In this document: piece by piece, positions 1 to 8,413 of the stretch
Layout: each line of letters begins with the position of its first letter
Numbering within the stretch: position 1 is the first letter of the stretch
DNA from: Rhodovulum robiginosum
GTDB taxonomy: Bacteria > Pseudomonadota > Alphaproteobacteria > Rhodobacterales > Rhodobacteraceae
Length of the DNA: 64,000 nt
Reading direction: 5' to 3'
Assembly (NCBI RefSeq): GCF_003944755.1
Contig: NZ_RWGU01000040.1
Location: 1 to 64,000, forward strand
Program-made: the position numbers and the translations under genes
The notes under the pieces: model-generated
What the model was told of the DNA's origin: nothing
Databases searched by the model: none
What the model saw: only the letters and a program-made list of their open reading frames with translations

Positions 1-488
1 ACGACCTTGTCTTCGGCATGGGCGGCAACGACACCATCGCCGGCGGCTTCGGCGCCGACGACCTGCGCGGGCAGGCCGGCAACGACGTGATCACCGGCTC
101 GGCGCTGTCCGACCTCGTCTTCGGCGGCGACGGCGACGATTTCGTCAACGGGGGCTTCGGCTACGACCGGATCAACGGGGGCGCAGGGGCCGACAGCTTT
201 TACCACCTCGGCATCGCCAACCACGGCTCGGACTGGGTGCAGGACTACACCGCCGCCGAGGGCGACGTGCTGCTCTTCGGCGATGCCACGGCCTCGGCCG
301 ACGACTTCAACGTCCAGTTCACCCATACCTCGTCGCCCGAAACCGGGCGGTCGGGCGATGACGACGTGCAGGAGGCGTTCGTCGTCTACCGTCCTGCGGG
401 TCTGATCGTCTGGGCGCTGGTCGATGGCGGCGGGCAGGACAGCCTGAACATCGAGATCGGCGGCGAGGTGTTCGACCTGCTGGCGTGA
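1..488 (+). CDS. RTX-type calcium-binding repeat protein, C-terminal part
   Basis: The gene is cut by the left edge of the window, and the frame is open from base 3. The visible 160 or so residues start with glycine- and aspartate-rich nonapeptides of the GGxGxDxUx type (for example GGNDTIAGG, GGDGDDFVNG, GGAGADSF), which in RTX proteins form calcium-binding beta rolls. A non-repetitive C-terminal segment ending in GGEVFDLL follows. RTX proteins are normally exported by type I secretion through a C-terminal signal. No ABC exporter is visible in this window. A closely related C-terminus is encoded on the opposite strand at the right edge. The function of the missing N-terminal part cannot be judged. 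Confidence 0.85.
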   Translation, partial: DLVFGMGGNDTIAGGFGADDLRGQAGNDVITGSALSDLVFGGDGDDFVNGGFGYDRINGGAGADSFYHLGIANHGSDWVQDYTAAEGDVLLFGDATASADDFNVQFTHTSSPETGRSGDDDVQEAFVVYRPAGLIVWALVDGGGQDSLNIEIGGEVFDLLA

Positions 489-618
489 TCCGAAACCGCC
501 CTGCGACCATTGCGACATTGTCGTGGGGCGGGGGCGCACCTACCTGACGTTGCAAGGCGGGGGCTGTCGGCCCCCGCCAAGCGTTTTCGTCCGCCCCTCA
601 GCAAGAGCCCGCGCCCCC

Positions 619-1941
619 GTGACCCAGGAAAAACACTCCTCCCGCCCGTTGCCCGTTCCCAGCAGCCGCATTTCGCGGCTGGCGCGGTTCGGGGGGCTCG
701 CCTCGAACATTGCCGGCGGCGTGGCGCTGAACGGCGCGCGCCAGATGGCCCAGGGCAAGCGGCCCAACATGTCGGATCTGGTGCTGACGCCGGCCAACGC
801 GGCCAAGCTGGCCGACAGGCTGGCCCATATGCGCGGGGCGGCGATGAAGGTGGGCCAGCTGATTTCGATGGATGCGGGCGACATGCTGCCCCCGGAACTC
901 GCCGAAATCCTCGGTCGGCTCAGGGCCGATGCCCATTACATGCCTGCCAGCCAGCTCAAGACCGTGCTGAACGCCAATTGGGGCGACGACTGGCTGAAAC
1001 GGTTTTCAAAATTCAACGTCCGGCCGATCGCCGCGGCCTCGATCGGGCAGGTCCACCGGGCGCAGACCAAGGACGGGCGCGACCTGGCGATCAAGATCCA
1101 GTACCCCGGCGTGCGCCGCAGCATCGACAGCGACGTGGGCAATGTCGCCTCGCTGATGCGCCTGTCCGGCGTGCTGCCGAAAGAGCTGGACATCGCGCCG
1201 ATGCTGGACGAGGCCAGGCGCCAGTTGCACGAAGAGGCCGACTACCAGCGCGAGGGGCACTACCTGGAACGCTTCGCCTCGCTTCTGGCGGACGCGCCCG
1301 AATTCGTCGTGCCCAGCCGGCACGCCGATTTCACCACACGCGACGTGCTGGCGATGTCCTATGTCGAGGGCGTGCCGGTTGAGTCGCTGCACGACGCCCC
1401 CCAGGGCACCCGCGACCGGGTGATGACCCACCTCATCGAGCTTTTGTTCCGCGAGTTGTTCGAATTCCGGCTGATGCAGACCGACCCGAATTTCGCCAAT
1501 TACCGCTACGACCCGGACACCGGCCGGATCTTGCTGCTCGACTTCGGCGCGACGCGCGAATTCGCACCGGAGATCTCCGAGGGCTTCAGCCGGCTGATGC
1601 GGGCTGGGCTGGAGGGCGACCGCGAGGCGGTGCGCGCAGCGATCATGGGAATCGGCTTTTTCGACGAGACCGCCAAGCCCCGGCACCAGAACACGATGAT
1701 CGACATGTTCGAGATGTCGATGGAGCCGCTGCGCCGCCCCGGCGTCTTCGACTTCTCGCAAAACGACCTGGCGATGCGGATGCGCGACGCGGGCATGGAG
1801 CTGGGCGCCGACCGCGATTTCTGGCACATCCCGCCGATGGACACGCTGTTCATGCAGCGCAAGTTCGGCGGCGTCTACCTGCTGGCCAGCCGGCTGGGCG
1901 CACGGGTGGATCTGGGCCGCATCATCGAGCGGCACCTCTGA
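619..1941 (+). CDS. ABC1/UbiB (AarF) family atypical protein kinase
   Basis: The product of 440 residues belongs to the ABC1 (UbiB, AarF, COQ8) family of kinase-like ATPases, whose best-known members support ubiquinone biosynthesis. Visible family motifs are KVGQ near residue 77, the alanine-rich loop AAASIGQVHRA, the lysine strand AIKIQYPGV, the QTDPNFANY equivalent of the catalytic loop, and the DFGATR metal-binding motif. The GTG at 619 is chosen because the conserved N-terminus (SSRISRLARFGGLAS) begins shortly after it. An upstream GTG at 523 would add a low-complexity extension that does not resemble the family. The gene converges on rpoN with three bases between the stop codons. The biological substrate is unknown. 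Confidence 0.85.
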   Translation: MTQEKHSSRPLPVPSSRISRLARFGGLASNIAGGVALNGARQMAQGKRPNMSDLVLTPANAAKLADRLAHMRGAAMKVGQLISMDAGDMLPPELAEILGRLRADAHYMPASQLKTVLNANWGDDWLKRFSKFNVRPIAAASIGQVHRAQTKDGRDLAIKIQYPGVRRSIDSDVGNVASLMRLSGVLPKELDIAPMLDEARRQLHEEADYQREGHYLERFASLLADAPEFVVPSRHADFTTRDVLAMSYVEGVPVESLHDAPQGTRDRVMTHLIELLFRELFEFRLMQTDPNFANYRYDPDTGRILLLDFGATREFAPEISEGFSRLMRAGLEGDREAVRAAIMGIGFFDETAKPRHQNTMIDMFEMSMEPLRRPGVFDFSQNDLAMRMRDAGMELGADRDFWHIPPMDTLFMQRKFGGVYLLASRLGARVDLGRIIERHL

Positions 1942-1944
1942 CGC

Positions 1945-3249
1945 TCAGGCCGTCAACGCCGCCGCCTGCCGTCGGTCATAGGACGACGGTATCCCCAGGA
2001 GATCGCGGTATTTCGCAACGGTCCGGCGGGCCAGCGGGACACCGGCCGCGGTGGCCTTTTTCACGATGGCCGCGTCGCTGAGAGGCTTGGACCGGTCCTC
2101 GCCGGCCACGATATCGCCCACCAGCGCCATGGCAGCGTCCTGCGAGGGGCCCTCGGCATTTCCCGGCGCGACGGCGCGGCTGAAAAACACCCTGAGCGGC
2201 AGCGTGCCCCGCGGCGTCTCGATCAGCCGGTCGGCCACGGCGCGGCTGATCGTGCTGGGGTGCAGCTCCAGTTCTTCGGCCACGGCCTCGGCGGTCAGCG
2301 GGCGCAGGTGGCGCGGCCCGCCGTCGAGAAACGCCGCCTGGTGGCGCACCAGTACTGCGGCGGTGGCCAGCAGCGTGGCTTGCCGCCGCTCGATCGCCCG
2401 CTTCAGCCAGCGCGCGGACGAGCGCGCCCGCCGCATATAGGCCAGCGCCTCGGCATCGGCCCAGGTCAATGCCCCCTCGCGGATCCGCAAGCTGGGCAGG
2501 CTGCCGCGATTCACCTCCACCGTCCAGCCATCGGCGCGGCGCACAACGCGCAGGTCGGGCGGCAGGATCGGCGCCTCGGCGGCGGCAAAGGCAAGCCCCG
2601 GCTTGGGGTCGAGCCCGCGGATCGCGGCCAGCGCGGCGCGCACATCGGCCGGCGTGCCGTCGCACATCTCGGCCAGGTCGTCGATCCGGCCCTCGGCGAT
2701 CAGCGCGAGGTTGTCGAGGATGACCGAAAGCTCCCACGTCAGCAGGCCCTTGTCCTCGGCCTGCAATTTCAGGCATTCGGCCAGGCTGCGGGCGAAGAGC
2801 CCCGCAGGCTCAAGCTGATGCAGGCGCGTCAGCACCGCCTCGGCCACCGGCACCGCCACCCGGGCGGAGGCGGCAACCGCCTCGACCGGCGTGCCCAGCC
2901 ATCCCGTGGGCTCCAGCGCCTCGACAAAGACCATAGCGACGCGGCGCGGGCCGTCATCGGGAAAGGCCAGCGCGATCTGGTCGGCGACATGGGCGTAAAG
3001 GCTGGGCTTGCCGCTTTCCAGCGCGGCGATCTCGTCCCAATCCTGCGCGCGGGCACCGCCGGCCACGCCCGTGGGCAGGGGCGGTGCGGCATCGGGCATT
3101 GTGACCTCGAGGCAGGGATTTTCCAGCGCCTGCTCGGCGAGATGGGCGGAGAGATCGAGATTGGTCATCTGCAGGATGCGCAAGGCAGCCTGCATTTTCG
3201 CAGTCATGGCCAGACCTTGGGTCTGACGCTGGGCGACGATCATCTCCAT
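1945..3249 (-). CDS. rpoN: RNA polymerase sigma-54 factor
   Basis: RpoN directs RNA polymerase to -24/-12 promoters and needs an enhancer-binding ATPase such as NifA. The 434-residue product has the glutamine-rich region I (QRQTQGLAMTAKMQAALRILQ), a core-binding and DNA-binding middle, and the RpoN box ARRTVAKYR close to the C-terminus. It lies 64 bases after modC in the same orientation, at the end of the iscA-nifUVW-modABC operon, which resembles the nifUSVW-rpoN order in Rhodobacter capsulatus. No terminator is visible between modC and rpoN, so read-through from the sigma-54 promoter at 8104-8118 would give positive feedback. That feedback is inferred. The ATG is close to region I and no better start is seen. 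Confidence 0.95.
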   Translation of the reverse strand: MEMIVAQRQTQGLAMTAKMQAALRILQMTNLDLSAHLAEQALENPCLEVTMPDAAPPLPTGVAGGARAQDWDEIAALESGKPSLYAHVADQIALAFPDDGPRRVAMVFVEALEPTGWLGTPVEAVAASARVAVPVAEAVLTRLHQLEPAGLFARSLAECLKLQAEDKGLLTWELSVILDNLALIAEGRIDDLAEMCDGTPADVRAALAAIRGLDPKPGLAFAAAEAPILPPDLRVVRRADGWTVEVNRGSLPSLRIREGALTWADAEALAYMRRARSSARWLKRAIERRQATLLATAAVLVRHQAAFLDGGPRHLRPLTAEAVAEELELHPSTISRAVADRLIETPRGTLPLRVFFSRAVAPGNAEGPSQDAAMALVGDIVAGEDRSKPLSDAAIVKKATAAGVPLARRTVAKYRDLLGIPSSYDRRQAAALTA

Positions 3250-3313
3250 GGCATCAGCCTAGCACGTTTTACCGCCCGGCGAGCGGCCGCGCAGACGCGG
3301 GGGCGCGGGCTTG

Positions 3314-4006
3314 CTAGACCCATCGTACCGCCCCGGCCACCCGGCGCCCGCCGCAGGGCGACGGCCCAGCGGCGCAGTCGGCCACCACCCGTCCGCCGCG
3401 CAGTGTCACCACGCTGTCGGCAAGGCGGCGGATCTCTTCGGCCGCGTGCGAAATATAGATCATCGGCGTCGAGGTCGTCGCCCGCAGCTCTTCCAGCAGG
3501 CGCATCACCTCGTCGCGGCGCCCGCCGTCAAGCGCCGACAGCGGCTCGTCCAGCAGCAGCAGATCGGGCCGCGCCATCAGCGCCCGGCCGATCGCCACCC
3601 GCTGCCGCTCGCCCCCCGACAGCGCGCCGGGGCGGCGCGACAAAAGCGGGCCGAGCGCCAGAACCTCGACCAGTTGCGCCTCAAGCGCCGGGTCGGGCCG
3701 GGGCGCGCCGTAGCGCAGGTTGCGCCGCACCGAAAGATGGGGAAACAGCAACCCATCCTGAAAGATCACCCCGATGCCGCGGCGCGCGGGCGGCAGGTTG
3801 ATGCCCGCGGCGCTGTCGTACAGCACCCGGCCCTGCACCGCTATGCGCCCGGCGTCGGGCCGGGTATGGCCCGCAAGGCAGGAAAACAGCGTCGACTTGC
3901 CCGCGCCCGACGGCCCGACAAGGCCCAGCACGCCGTCGGCGGGGGCGCAAAAATCGACCTCCAGCAGGAAATCGCCCTGACGTTTGACGAGGGCCACCTC
4001 GATCAT
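3314..4006 (-). CDS. modC: Molybdate ABC transporter ATP-binding protein
   Basis: This 230-residue protein is the ATPase of a molybdate importer. It has the Walker [10 protein letters not shown], the signature LSGGERQRVAIGRAL, the Walker B LLLLDEP and the switch histidine in YISHAAEE. It is shorter than typical ModC (about 350 residues) because the C-terminal TOBE/Mop molybdate-binding domain is missing. The ATG at 4006 overlaps the modB stop codon (ATGA), which favours it over an in-frame upstream start that would add 29 residues inside modB. Position after nifVW and modAB indicates that it supplies molybdenum for FeMo-cofactor. Another oxyanion such as tungstate cannot be excluded from sequence. 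Confidence 0.9.
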   Translation of the reverse strand: MIEVALVKRQGDFLLEVDFCAPADGVLGLVGPSGAGKSTLFSCLAGHTRPDAGRIAVQGRVLYDSAAGINLPPARRGIGVIFQDGLLFPHLSVRRNLRYGAPRPDPALEAQLVEVLALGPLLSRRPGALSGGERQRVAIGRALMARPDLLLLDEPLSALDGGRRDEVMRLLEELRATTSTPMIYISHAAEEIRRLADSVVTLRGGRVVADCAAGPSPCGGRRVAGAVRWV

Positions 4007-4716
4007 GCCCGCGCCTCCTGCCAGCTCAGCCGCTTGGCGATCCATTCCGACGCCAAGAGCGCCCCGCCCGCCAGCAACAGCGACAACAGGCACAGCCGCA
4101 CCGCCGCCGCCTCGCCCCCCGGCGATTGGGTGACGGTGAACAGCGCCAGCGGAAGCGTCTGGGTCTGGCCGGGAATGTTGGCGGCAAAGGTGATCGTTGC
4201 GCCGAATTCGCCCACCGCGCGGGCAAAGGCCAGCGTCATGCCCGCCAGGATGCCCGGCGTCATCAGCGGCAGGGTTATTGTGAAAAACACCCTGGTCTCC
4301 GACGCGCCCAGCGACCGCGCCGCAGCTTCAAGCCGCGCATCGGCCGCCTCCGCCGATTGCCGGATCGCGCGGACCATGAGCGGGAATGAGACCACGGCAC
4401 AAGCCAGCACCACGCCGGCCTGCGAGAACGCGAGACGAATGCCGAAGATGTCATGCAGCGGGCCGCCCAGCGCACCGTTTCGACCGAAGAGCACGAGCAG
4501 CAGATAGCCCAGCACCACCGGCGGCAGGACCAGCGGCAAATGGACGAACGCATTCAGCAGCGCGCGTCCGGGAAATTCGCGCCGCGCCAGCAGCCATCCC
4601 AGCGCGATGCCGGGGATCAGCGACCACAACACCGCCGCGGTCGATGCCCTCAGCGACAGCGCCAGCGCCTCGGCCTCGAACGGGCTGAGGCCCAGTATGC
4701 CGGTCAGCGCGTTCAT
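4003..4716 (-). CDS. modB: Molybdate ABC transporter permease
   Basis: The 237-residue integral membrane protein has about five hydrophobic segments and the cytoplasmic EAA loop (EAAARSLGASETRVFFTITLPL) that docks on the ATPase. The sequence is typical of ModB, for example LPLVLPPVVLGYLLL and the region GEFGATITFAANIPGQTQTLPLA. It forms the channel of the importer with ModA and ModC. Its start overlaps the modA stop and its stop overlaps the modC start, each as ATGA, so the three subunits should be translationally coupled. Confidence 0.94.
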   Translation of the reverse strand: MNALTGILGLSPFEAEALALSLRASTAAVLWSLIPGIALGWLLARREFPGRALLNAFVHLPLVLPPVVLGYLLLVLFGRNGALGGPLHDIFGIRLAFSQAGVVLACAVVSFPLMVRAIRQSAEAADARLEAAARSLGASETRVFFTITLPLMTPGILAGMTLAFARAVGEFGATITFAANIPGQTQTLPLALFTVTQSPGGEAAAVRLCLLSLLLAGGALLASEWIAKRLSWQEARA

Positions 4717-5483
4717 TCCGCGTCGGGCACGCTAAAGCCGTGATCGGCAAAGATCGCCGCCGCTGCGGGCGATTGCAGGAACGCCAGGAACGCGGCCGCG
4801 CCTTCGGCGTCGTCACCCTGTCCCGTCGGCGCGATCAGGTACAGGATTTCGGGTTGCGCCGCCTTGGGGATGTCAAAAACCACCTCGACCCCCTCCACGT
4901 CCATCGCGTCGGAGGCGTATACAAGGCCCAGCGCAGCCTCGCCGCTGGCGACCGCTGCGACGGTGGCCACCGTGTTGCGCGTGGGCGCCAGCGCCGGGGC
5001 GACGGTCGCCCAGAGGCCCATCTCCTCCATCGCGGACTGACCGTAGCGGCCCACCGGCGCGGAAACGGGGTCGGCCATCACGAAGCGCTCGCCGTCCAGC
5101 CGCGCGGCCAAGTCGTCGGGTGCCACCGGCCCGGTGCCCGCAGGGGCGATCAGCACCAGCCGGTTGGACAGGATCGGCGTCACGTCCGCCTTGGGGATCA
5201 ACCCGGCCCCGACCAGGTGGGCCATCCATTTCGGATTGGCCGACAGGAACATGTCGGCCGGCGCGCCTTGCTCGATCTGCCGGGCCAGCGTGCCGGAGGC
5301 GGCGTAAGAGGTCGTCACCCCCGCGCCGTAGGCTGCGATGACCGCATCCATCGCCCGCCCCGTCGAGGCCGCGGCGAAGACCAGCGGATCGGCCCATGCC
5401 GCCGCGCCCGTCAACAAAAGCGCGAGCGCCGCGACGTGGGGGCCGATGGCGGGACGGCGGGATCGGCCGGCCTTGCCGGTCAT
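4713..5483 (-). CDS. modA: Molybdate ABC transporter substrate-binding protein
   Basis: This 256-residue periplasmic binding protein starts with a signal peptide of basic residues and a hydrophobic stretch ending near AAAWADP. The mature part shows ModA hallmarks: FAAASTGRAMD, the ASGTLARQIEQGAPADMFLSAN segment and the late GLVYASDA. It captures molybdate and delivers it to ModBC. The ATG overlaps the nifW stop (ATGA). Coupling of modA to nifW places molybdenum uptake directly under the nif promoter upstream of iscA, which is an inference from the overlaps. Confidence 0.94.
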   Translation of the reverse strand: MTGKAGRSRRPAIGPHVAALALLLTGAAAWADPLVFAAASTGRAMDAVIAAYGAGVTTSYAASGTLARQIEQGAPADMFLSANPKWMAHLVGAGLIPKADVTPILSNRLVLIAPAGTGPVAPDDLAARLDGERFVMADPVSAPVGRYGQSAMEEMGLWATVAPALAPTRNTVATVAAVASGEAALGLVYASDAMDVEGVEVVFDIPKAAQPEILYLIAPTGQGDDAEGAAAFLAFLQSPAAAAIFADHGFSVPDAE

Positions 5484-5812
5484 CGGGAAACCGGACGGAG
5501 CCCTTCGAGAGGCACCATGTTGCCGCGCGATTGCGTGTAGATCTTGAGCGCCTTCTGCTGGCGCGGCGTGGACCTCTCGAAATCGGCATGGGCGCGCTTC
5601 AGTGCCTTGCGCGCCTCGAGAAAGACGCCGTCATCGTCAAGCTCGTCGAGGTTCACCTTGGCCAGGTAGTCGCCCATCCGTTTCATGACATGCAGCCGTG
5701 CACGGTTCAGGACGTCCTGGTCGTAGGGCAGGAGCAGGAAGGTAAAGATGTCCTCGGCAGAGGACAGCGCGTACATCTGTTCGAGCACGTTTTTCGGCGC
5801 TTGGCTGGTCAT
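5480..5812 (-). CDS. nifW: Nitrogenase-stabilizing/protective protein NifW
   Basis: NifW is a small accessory protein that protects or helps mature the MoFe protein. The 110-residue product begins [23 protein letters not shown] and carries the conserved [23 protein letters not shown] stretch of the family. A ribosome binding site (aaagga, seven bases before the ATG) supports the start. The same ATG overlaps the nifV stop as ATGA, and the nifW stop overlaps the modA start in the same way. Confidence 0.92.
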   Translation of the reverse strand: MTSQAPKNVLEQMYALSSAEDIFTFLLLPYDQDVLNRARLHVMKRMGDYLAKVNLDELDDDGVFLEARKALKRAHADFERSTPRQQKALKIYTQSRGNMVPLEGLRPVSR

Positions 5813-7011
5813 GGCAGGATCCTTTCTTGGGGTTCGAGCGGGTCGGACGGGCGCGACACCGCCTCGGCGCGGGCGGTCAGCATCACGAGATCGGCGGCGG
5901 TCGCCGTGCGCTTTTCGCGCGTGGCCCAATCGCGCAAGAGCGGCAGCACCGCGCGCGAGGTCGCCGGGTCCGAGGGCAGCCCCGCCTCGGCCAGGGCGCC
6001 CGAAAGCGCGGCCAGCCCCGAATGCTTGCCCACCACGATCCGCCGGTCGCGCCCGAACCGGGCGGGGCTGAGCACGGGCGCCTCGTAGGTGGCCGGATCC
6101 TTCATCAGCCCGTCCACGTGGATGCCGGATTCGTGGCTGAAGACGTTGCTGCCGACGATGGGGCGCGTCGGCGAAACCGGGCGGCCCGCCGCGCCGGCGA
6201 CCAGCGCCGAAAGATCGCACAGCCGGTCGAGGGCCACGGCGGTCGGGCGGGCCTGCACCGCCAGCGCCGCGGCGACCTGTTCCAGCGCGGCGTTGCCCGC
6301 GCGCTCGCCCAGCCCGTTGACCGTGACCGACAGATGGGTGGCCCCGGCGCGCGCGGCGGCCAGCGTGTTGGCCGTGGCCAGCCCGAGGTCGTCATGCGCG
6401 TGAAACTCCAGCGGCAGCGGCCCGCCGGCCAGCCCGGCCACGAGATCATGCGCGGCAAAGGGGTCCATCAGGCCCAGCGTATCGGCCAGGCGCAGGCGGA
6501 TCGCACCCGCGCGCGCGGCGGCACGGGCGATCTCGGACAGAAAGCGCGGATCGGCGCGCGAGGCATCCTCGGCACCGACGGACACGGCGAAACCGGCCGC
6601 GCTGGCCAGCGTCACGAGGCGCGAAAGCTCGGCCAGCGCCCAGGCGCGGCTCTTGCCGAGCTTGCCTTCGAGATGACGGTCGGAGGCGGGGACGGTCAGG
6701 TGCAGCCGGCCGAGGCCGGTCAGCGCGGCCATTTCCAGATCGCCTTCGCGCAGCCGGCACCAGGCGACGCCGCGGGCCCGCGTCAGCCGCGCGCCCGCCG
6801 CGCGCATCGCCACGACCTCGGCCATGCCCATCGCCGGGACGCCCAGCTCGATCTCGGCCACGCCGGCCGCATCCAGCGCGGCGGCGATCTCGGCCTTTTC
6901 CTCGGACGAGAAGGCAACTCCGGGGGCCTGCTCGCCATCGCGCAGCGTCGTGTCGCAGATCAGCGGCGCGGGCGCTTGGTGGAAATCGTCGGGGGCGATG
7001 GGGGCGGTCAT
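5809..7011 (-). CDS. nifV: Homocitrate synthase NifV
   Basis: NifV condenses acetyl-CoA with 2-oxoglutarate to homocitrate, the organic ligand of FeMo-cofactor. The 400-residue protein has the [15 protein letters not shown] signature of the isopropylmalate/homocitrate synthase family near residue 20, the metal-ligand region [19 protein letters not shown], and [14 protein letters not shown]. The ATG at 7011 follows a gagagga ribosome binding site and fits the family length. An in-frame upstream start would run into nifU. It lies 13 bases after nifU and overlaps nifW. No nifS lies between nifU and nifV, unlike in R. capsulatus. Confidence 0.95.
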   Translation of the reverse strand: MTAPIAPDDFHQAPAPLICDTTLRDGEQAPGVAFSSEEKAEIAAALDAAGVAEIELGVPAMGMAEVVAMRAAGARLTRARGVAWCRLREGDLEMAALTGLGRLHLTVPASDRHLEGKLGKSRAWALAELSRLVTLASAAGFAVSVGAEDASRADPRFLSEIARAAARAGAIRLRLADTLGLMDPFAAHDLVAGLAGGPLPLEFHAHDDLGLATANTLAAARAGATHLSVTVNGLGERAGNAALEQVAAALAVQARPTAVALDRLCDLSALVAGAAGRPVSPTRPIVGSNVFSHESGIHVDGLMKDPATYEAPVLSPARFGRDRRIVVGKHSGLAALSGALAEAGLPSDPATSRAVLPLLRDWATREKRTATAADLVMLTARAEAVSRPSDPLEPQERILP

Positions 7012-7024
7012 CGGCGGGGTCCTC

Positions 7025-7726
7025 TCAGCGCGACGGGGCGGGAACGACGAAGACCGCGCGGCCCAGGGCCTCGGCCACCCGTTTTTGCAGACCGCCAAGG
7101 GTCAGCCCGGCCAGCTGACAATCCGTGCAGGTGCCCCGGAGATGGACGCGGACGCGCGGGCCCGCGATGTCATGCAGCTCGACATCGCCGCCATCGGCGC
7201 GAAAGCGCGGGCGCATCTCGTCCAGCACCGCGTTGACCGCCGCGATCTCTTCGTCGGCCGTCAGCGATTTGGCCGCCGCCTTGGCCGGCGCCGAAGGTTT
7301 CAGCGGCGCGATCGCCAGCGGCTGCGCCGTGCGGTCGCCGCGCGCGGCGCGAAAGGCGGGGGGCTGCGCATGATCCCTGAGCGCGGCGGCCAGCGCCGCG
7401 GTGGCGACCTCGGCGGCCGAGCGGTCGTCCTCGGGCAGCCCGCCCAGCACGGTTTCGAGGTAGTCGGGGGTGATCTCACGCGCCTCGGCGACGGTCTTGC
7501 CGATCAGCAATTCGGTCAGCGCCGAGGCCGCGGCGACCTCGGGGCCGCCGCCCGTTGTCTCGAATCCCGCCGCGGCGATCGCACCGCCCTCGACCTTGAG
7601 CATCAGCCGAAGCGCGTCGCCGGTGCGCACCGCACCCGCCTCGCCCAGCGCGTTGGCGTCGTCCAGCGGGCCGCGGTTGCGCGGATTCAGGAAGTGGTCG
7701 GTCAGCGTCGGGGAATAGTCGAGCAT
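7025..7726 (-). CDS. nifU: NifU-like protein with cysteine-free scaffold domain
   Basis: NifU proteins are scaffolds for Fe-S cluster assembly for nitrogenase. This 233-residue protein has an N-terminal domain that aligns to IscU ([16 protein letters not shown] and later [20 protein letters not shown]) and a C-terminal Nfu domain with the CxxC motif in [12 protein letters not shown]. The central [2Fe-2S] domain of Azotobacter NifU is absent. All three scaffold cysteines of the IscU part are replaced: the first by threonine (RTGD), the second by glycine (GGGP), the third by arginine (DRSAAE). The N-terminal domain therefore probably cannot hold a cluster. The ATG at 7726 has an aggtgg site five bases upstream. 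A GTG at 7735 is the alternative start. Confidence 0.88.
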   Translation of the reverse strand: MLDYSPTLTDHFLNPRNRGPLDDANALGEAGAVRTGDALRLMLKVEGGAIAAAGFETTGGGPEVAAASALTELLIGKTVAEAREITPDYLETVLGGLPEDDRSAAEVATAALAAALRDHAQPPAFRAARGDRTAQPLAIAPLKPSAPAKAAAKSLTADEEIAAVNAVLDEMRPRFRADGGDVELHDIAGPRVRVHLRGTCTDCQLAGLTLGGLQKRVAEALGRAVFVVPAPSR

Positions 7727-7738
7727 CGGGGCCACCTG

Positions 7739-8062
7739 TCAGCAGAAGGATTTGCCGCAGCCGCAGCCGCCGCTGGCATTGGGGTTTTCGAAGACGAAGC
7801 CAGAGCCCTCGAGCCCGGAAACGAAATCGATCGTGGTGCCGACCAGGTAGGTCTGGCTGTCGGGGTCGATCAGCACGGTGACGCCGCCCTCGGCCTCGAC
7901 CACCGCGTCGTCCGCCTCGCGGGTCAGCTCCAGCGCCATGGCGTATTGCAGCCCGGCGCAGCCCCCGGACTGGACCATCACGCGCAGGCCCGCGACGGGC
8001 TGTCCGGCCCCCTCGATAGCGCTGGCCATCGCGTCTCGTGCGGATTGAGTGATTTGGATCAT
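7739..8062 (-). CDS. IscA/HesB-type Fe-S cluster assembly protein, nif-associated
   Basis: This 107-residue A-type carrier receives and passes on Fe-S clusters. The three ligand cysteines are visible: C35 in SGGCAGLQY and C100 and C102 in GGCGCGKSFC. The ATG at 8062 is chosen because of the aggaga site eight bases upstream and because the family starts with the same MIQIT segment. It is the first gene of the operon that continues with nifU, nifV, nifW, modABC and rpoN. A consensus sigma-54 promoter lies 42 bases upstream. With the NifU scaffold lacking cysteines, this protein may carry more of the cluster traffic, which is a guess. Confidence 0.92.
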   Translation of the reverse strand: MIQITQSARDAMASAIEGAGQPVAGLRVMVQSGGCAGLQYAMALELTREADDAVVEAEGGVTVLIDPDSQTYLVGTTIDFVSGLEGSGFVFENPNASGGCGCGKSFC

Positions 8063-8103
8063 CGGGCTCTCCTGTCGCTGGCGTATGTCCTGCAAAGAGC
8101 AAA

Positions 8104-8118
8104 GCAAGAAGCGTGCCA
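8104..8118 (-). promoter_or_regulatory. Sigma-54 -24/-12 promoter of the iscA-nifUVW-modABC-rpoN operon
   Basis: On the minus strand the bases read TGGCACG-CTTC-TTGC, an exact match to the sigma-54 consensus TGGCACG-N4-TTGC with the GG and GC pairs ten bases apart. It lies 42 bases before the iscA start codon. A one-mismatch NifA site (TGG-N10-ACA) is at 8193-8208. Confidence 0.9.
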
Positions 8119-8192
8119 AGTTTCCGGAGGCCGATTTTTCAAAAGCTTAACGAGAGGTCGGCACCGGTTGTCGCATTTGTCCCGCGGGCGAT

Positions 8193-8208
8193 TGGCGGAT
8201 TCGCGACA
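8193..8208. promoter_or_regulatory. Degenerate NifA upstream activator site
   Basis: The sequence TGG-cggattcgcg-ACA differs by one base from the NifA consensus TGT-N10-ACA. It lies 74 bases upstream of the -24 element of the iscA operon. No perfect site was found in the 8119-8413 interval. Confidence 0.45.
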
Positions 8209-8342
8209 GACGCCGCGGCACCGGCGAAACCGCTGCGCGCGGCCAGCCCCGGGTGCTCCCGCCCCCGGGCCCGCGCGGGCCAAGGCCCGCTTGGCCGGCG
8301 TTGGGCCGGGCGCGTCCGCTGACGCGGGCGCGCGCCTCCGGC

Positions 8343-8366
8343 GGGGATATTTGCGGCCAGAAGAAG
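8343..8366 (+). repeat. Intergenic motif GGGG(A/T)ATTTG-N-CCA-GAAGAAG, copy 1
   Basis: The bases GGGGATATTTGCGGCCAG followed by AAGAAG belong to a short motif that recurs at 17478-17500, inverted at 17511-17533, and at 29564-29585. It sits in the 351-base gap between fdxB and iscA, which otherwise holds only the iscA promoter and GC-rich inverted repeats around 8260-8340. Similar motifs are familiar from Rhodobacteraceae intergenic DNA, as far as I recall. Confidence 0.6.
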
Positions 8367-8413
8367 GGCCATGTCGCGCGATGGCACCGCGCGCCGCGCA
8401 ATGGCGGCCGGCC

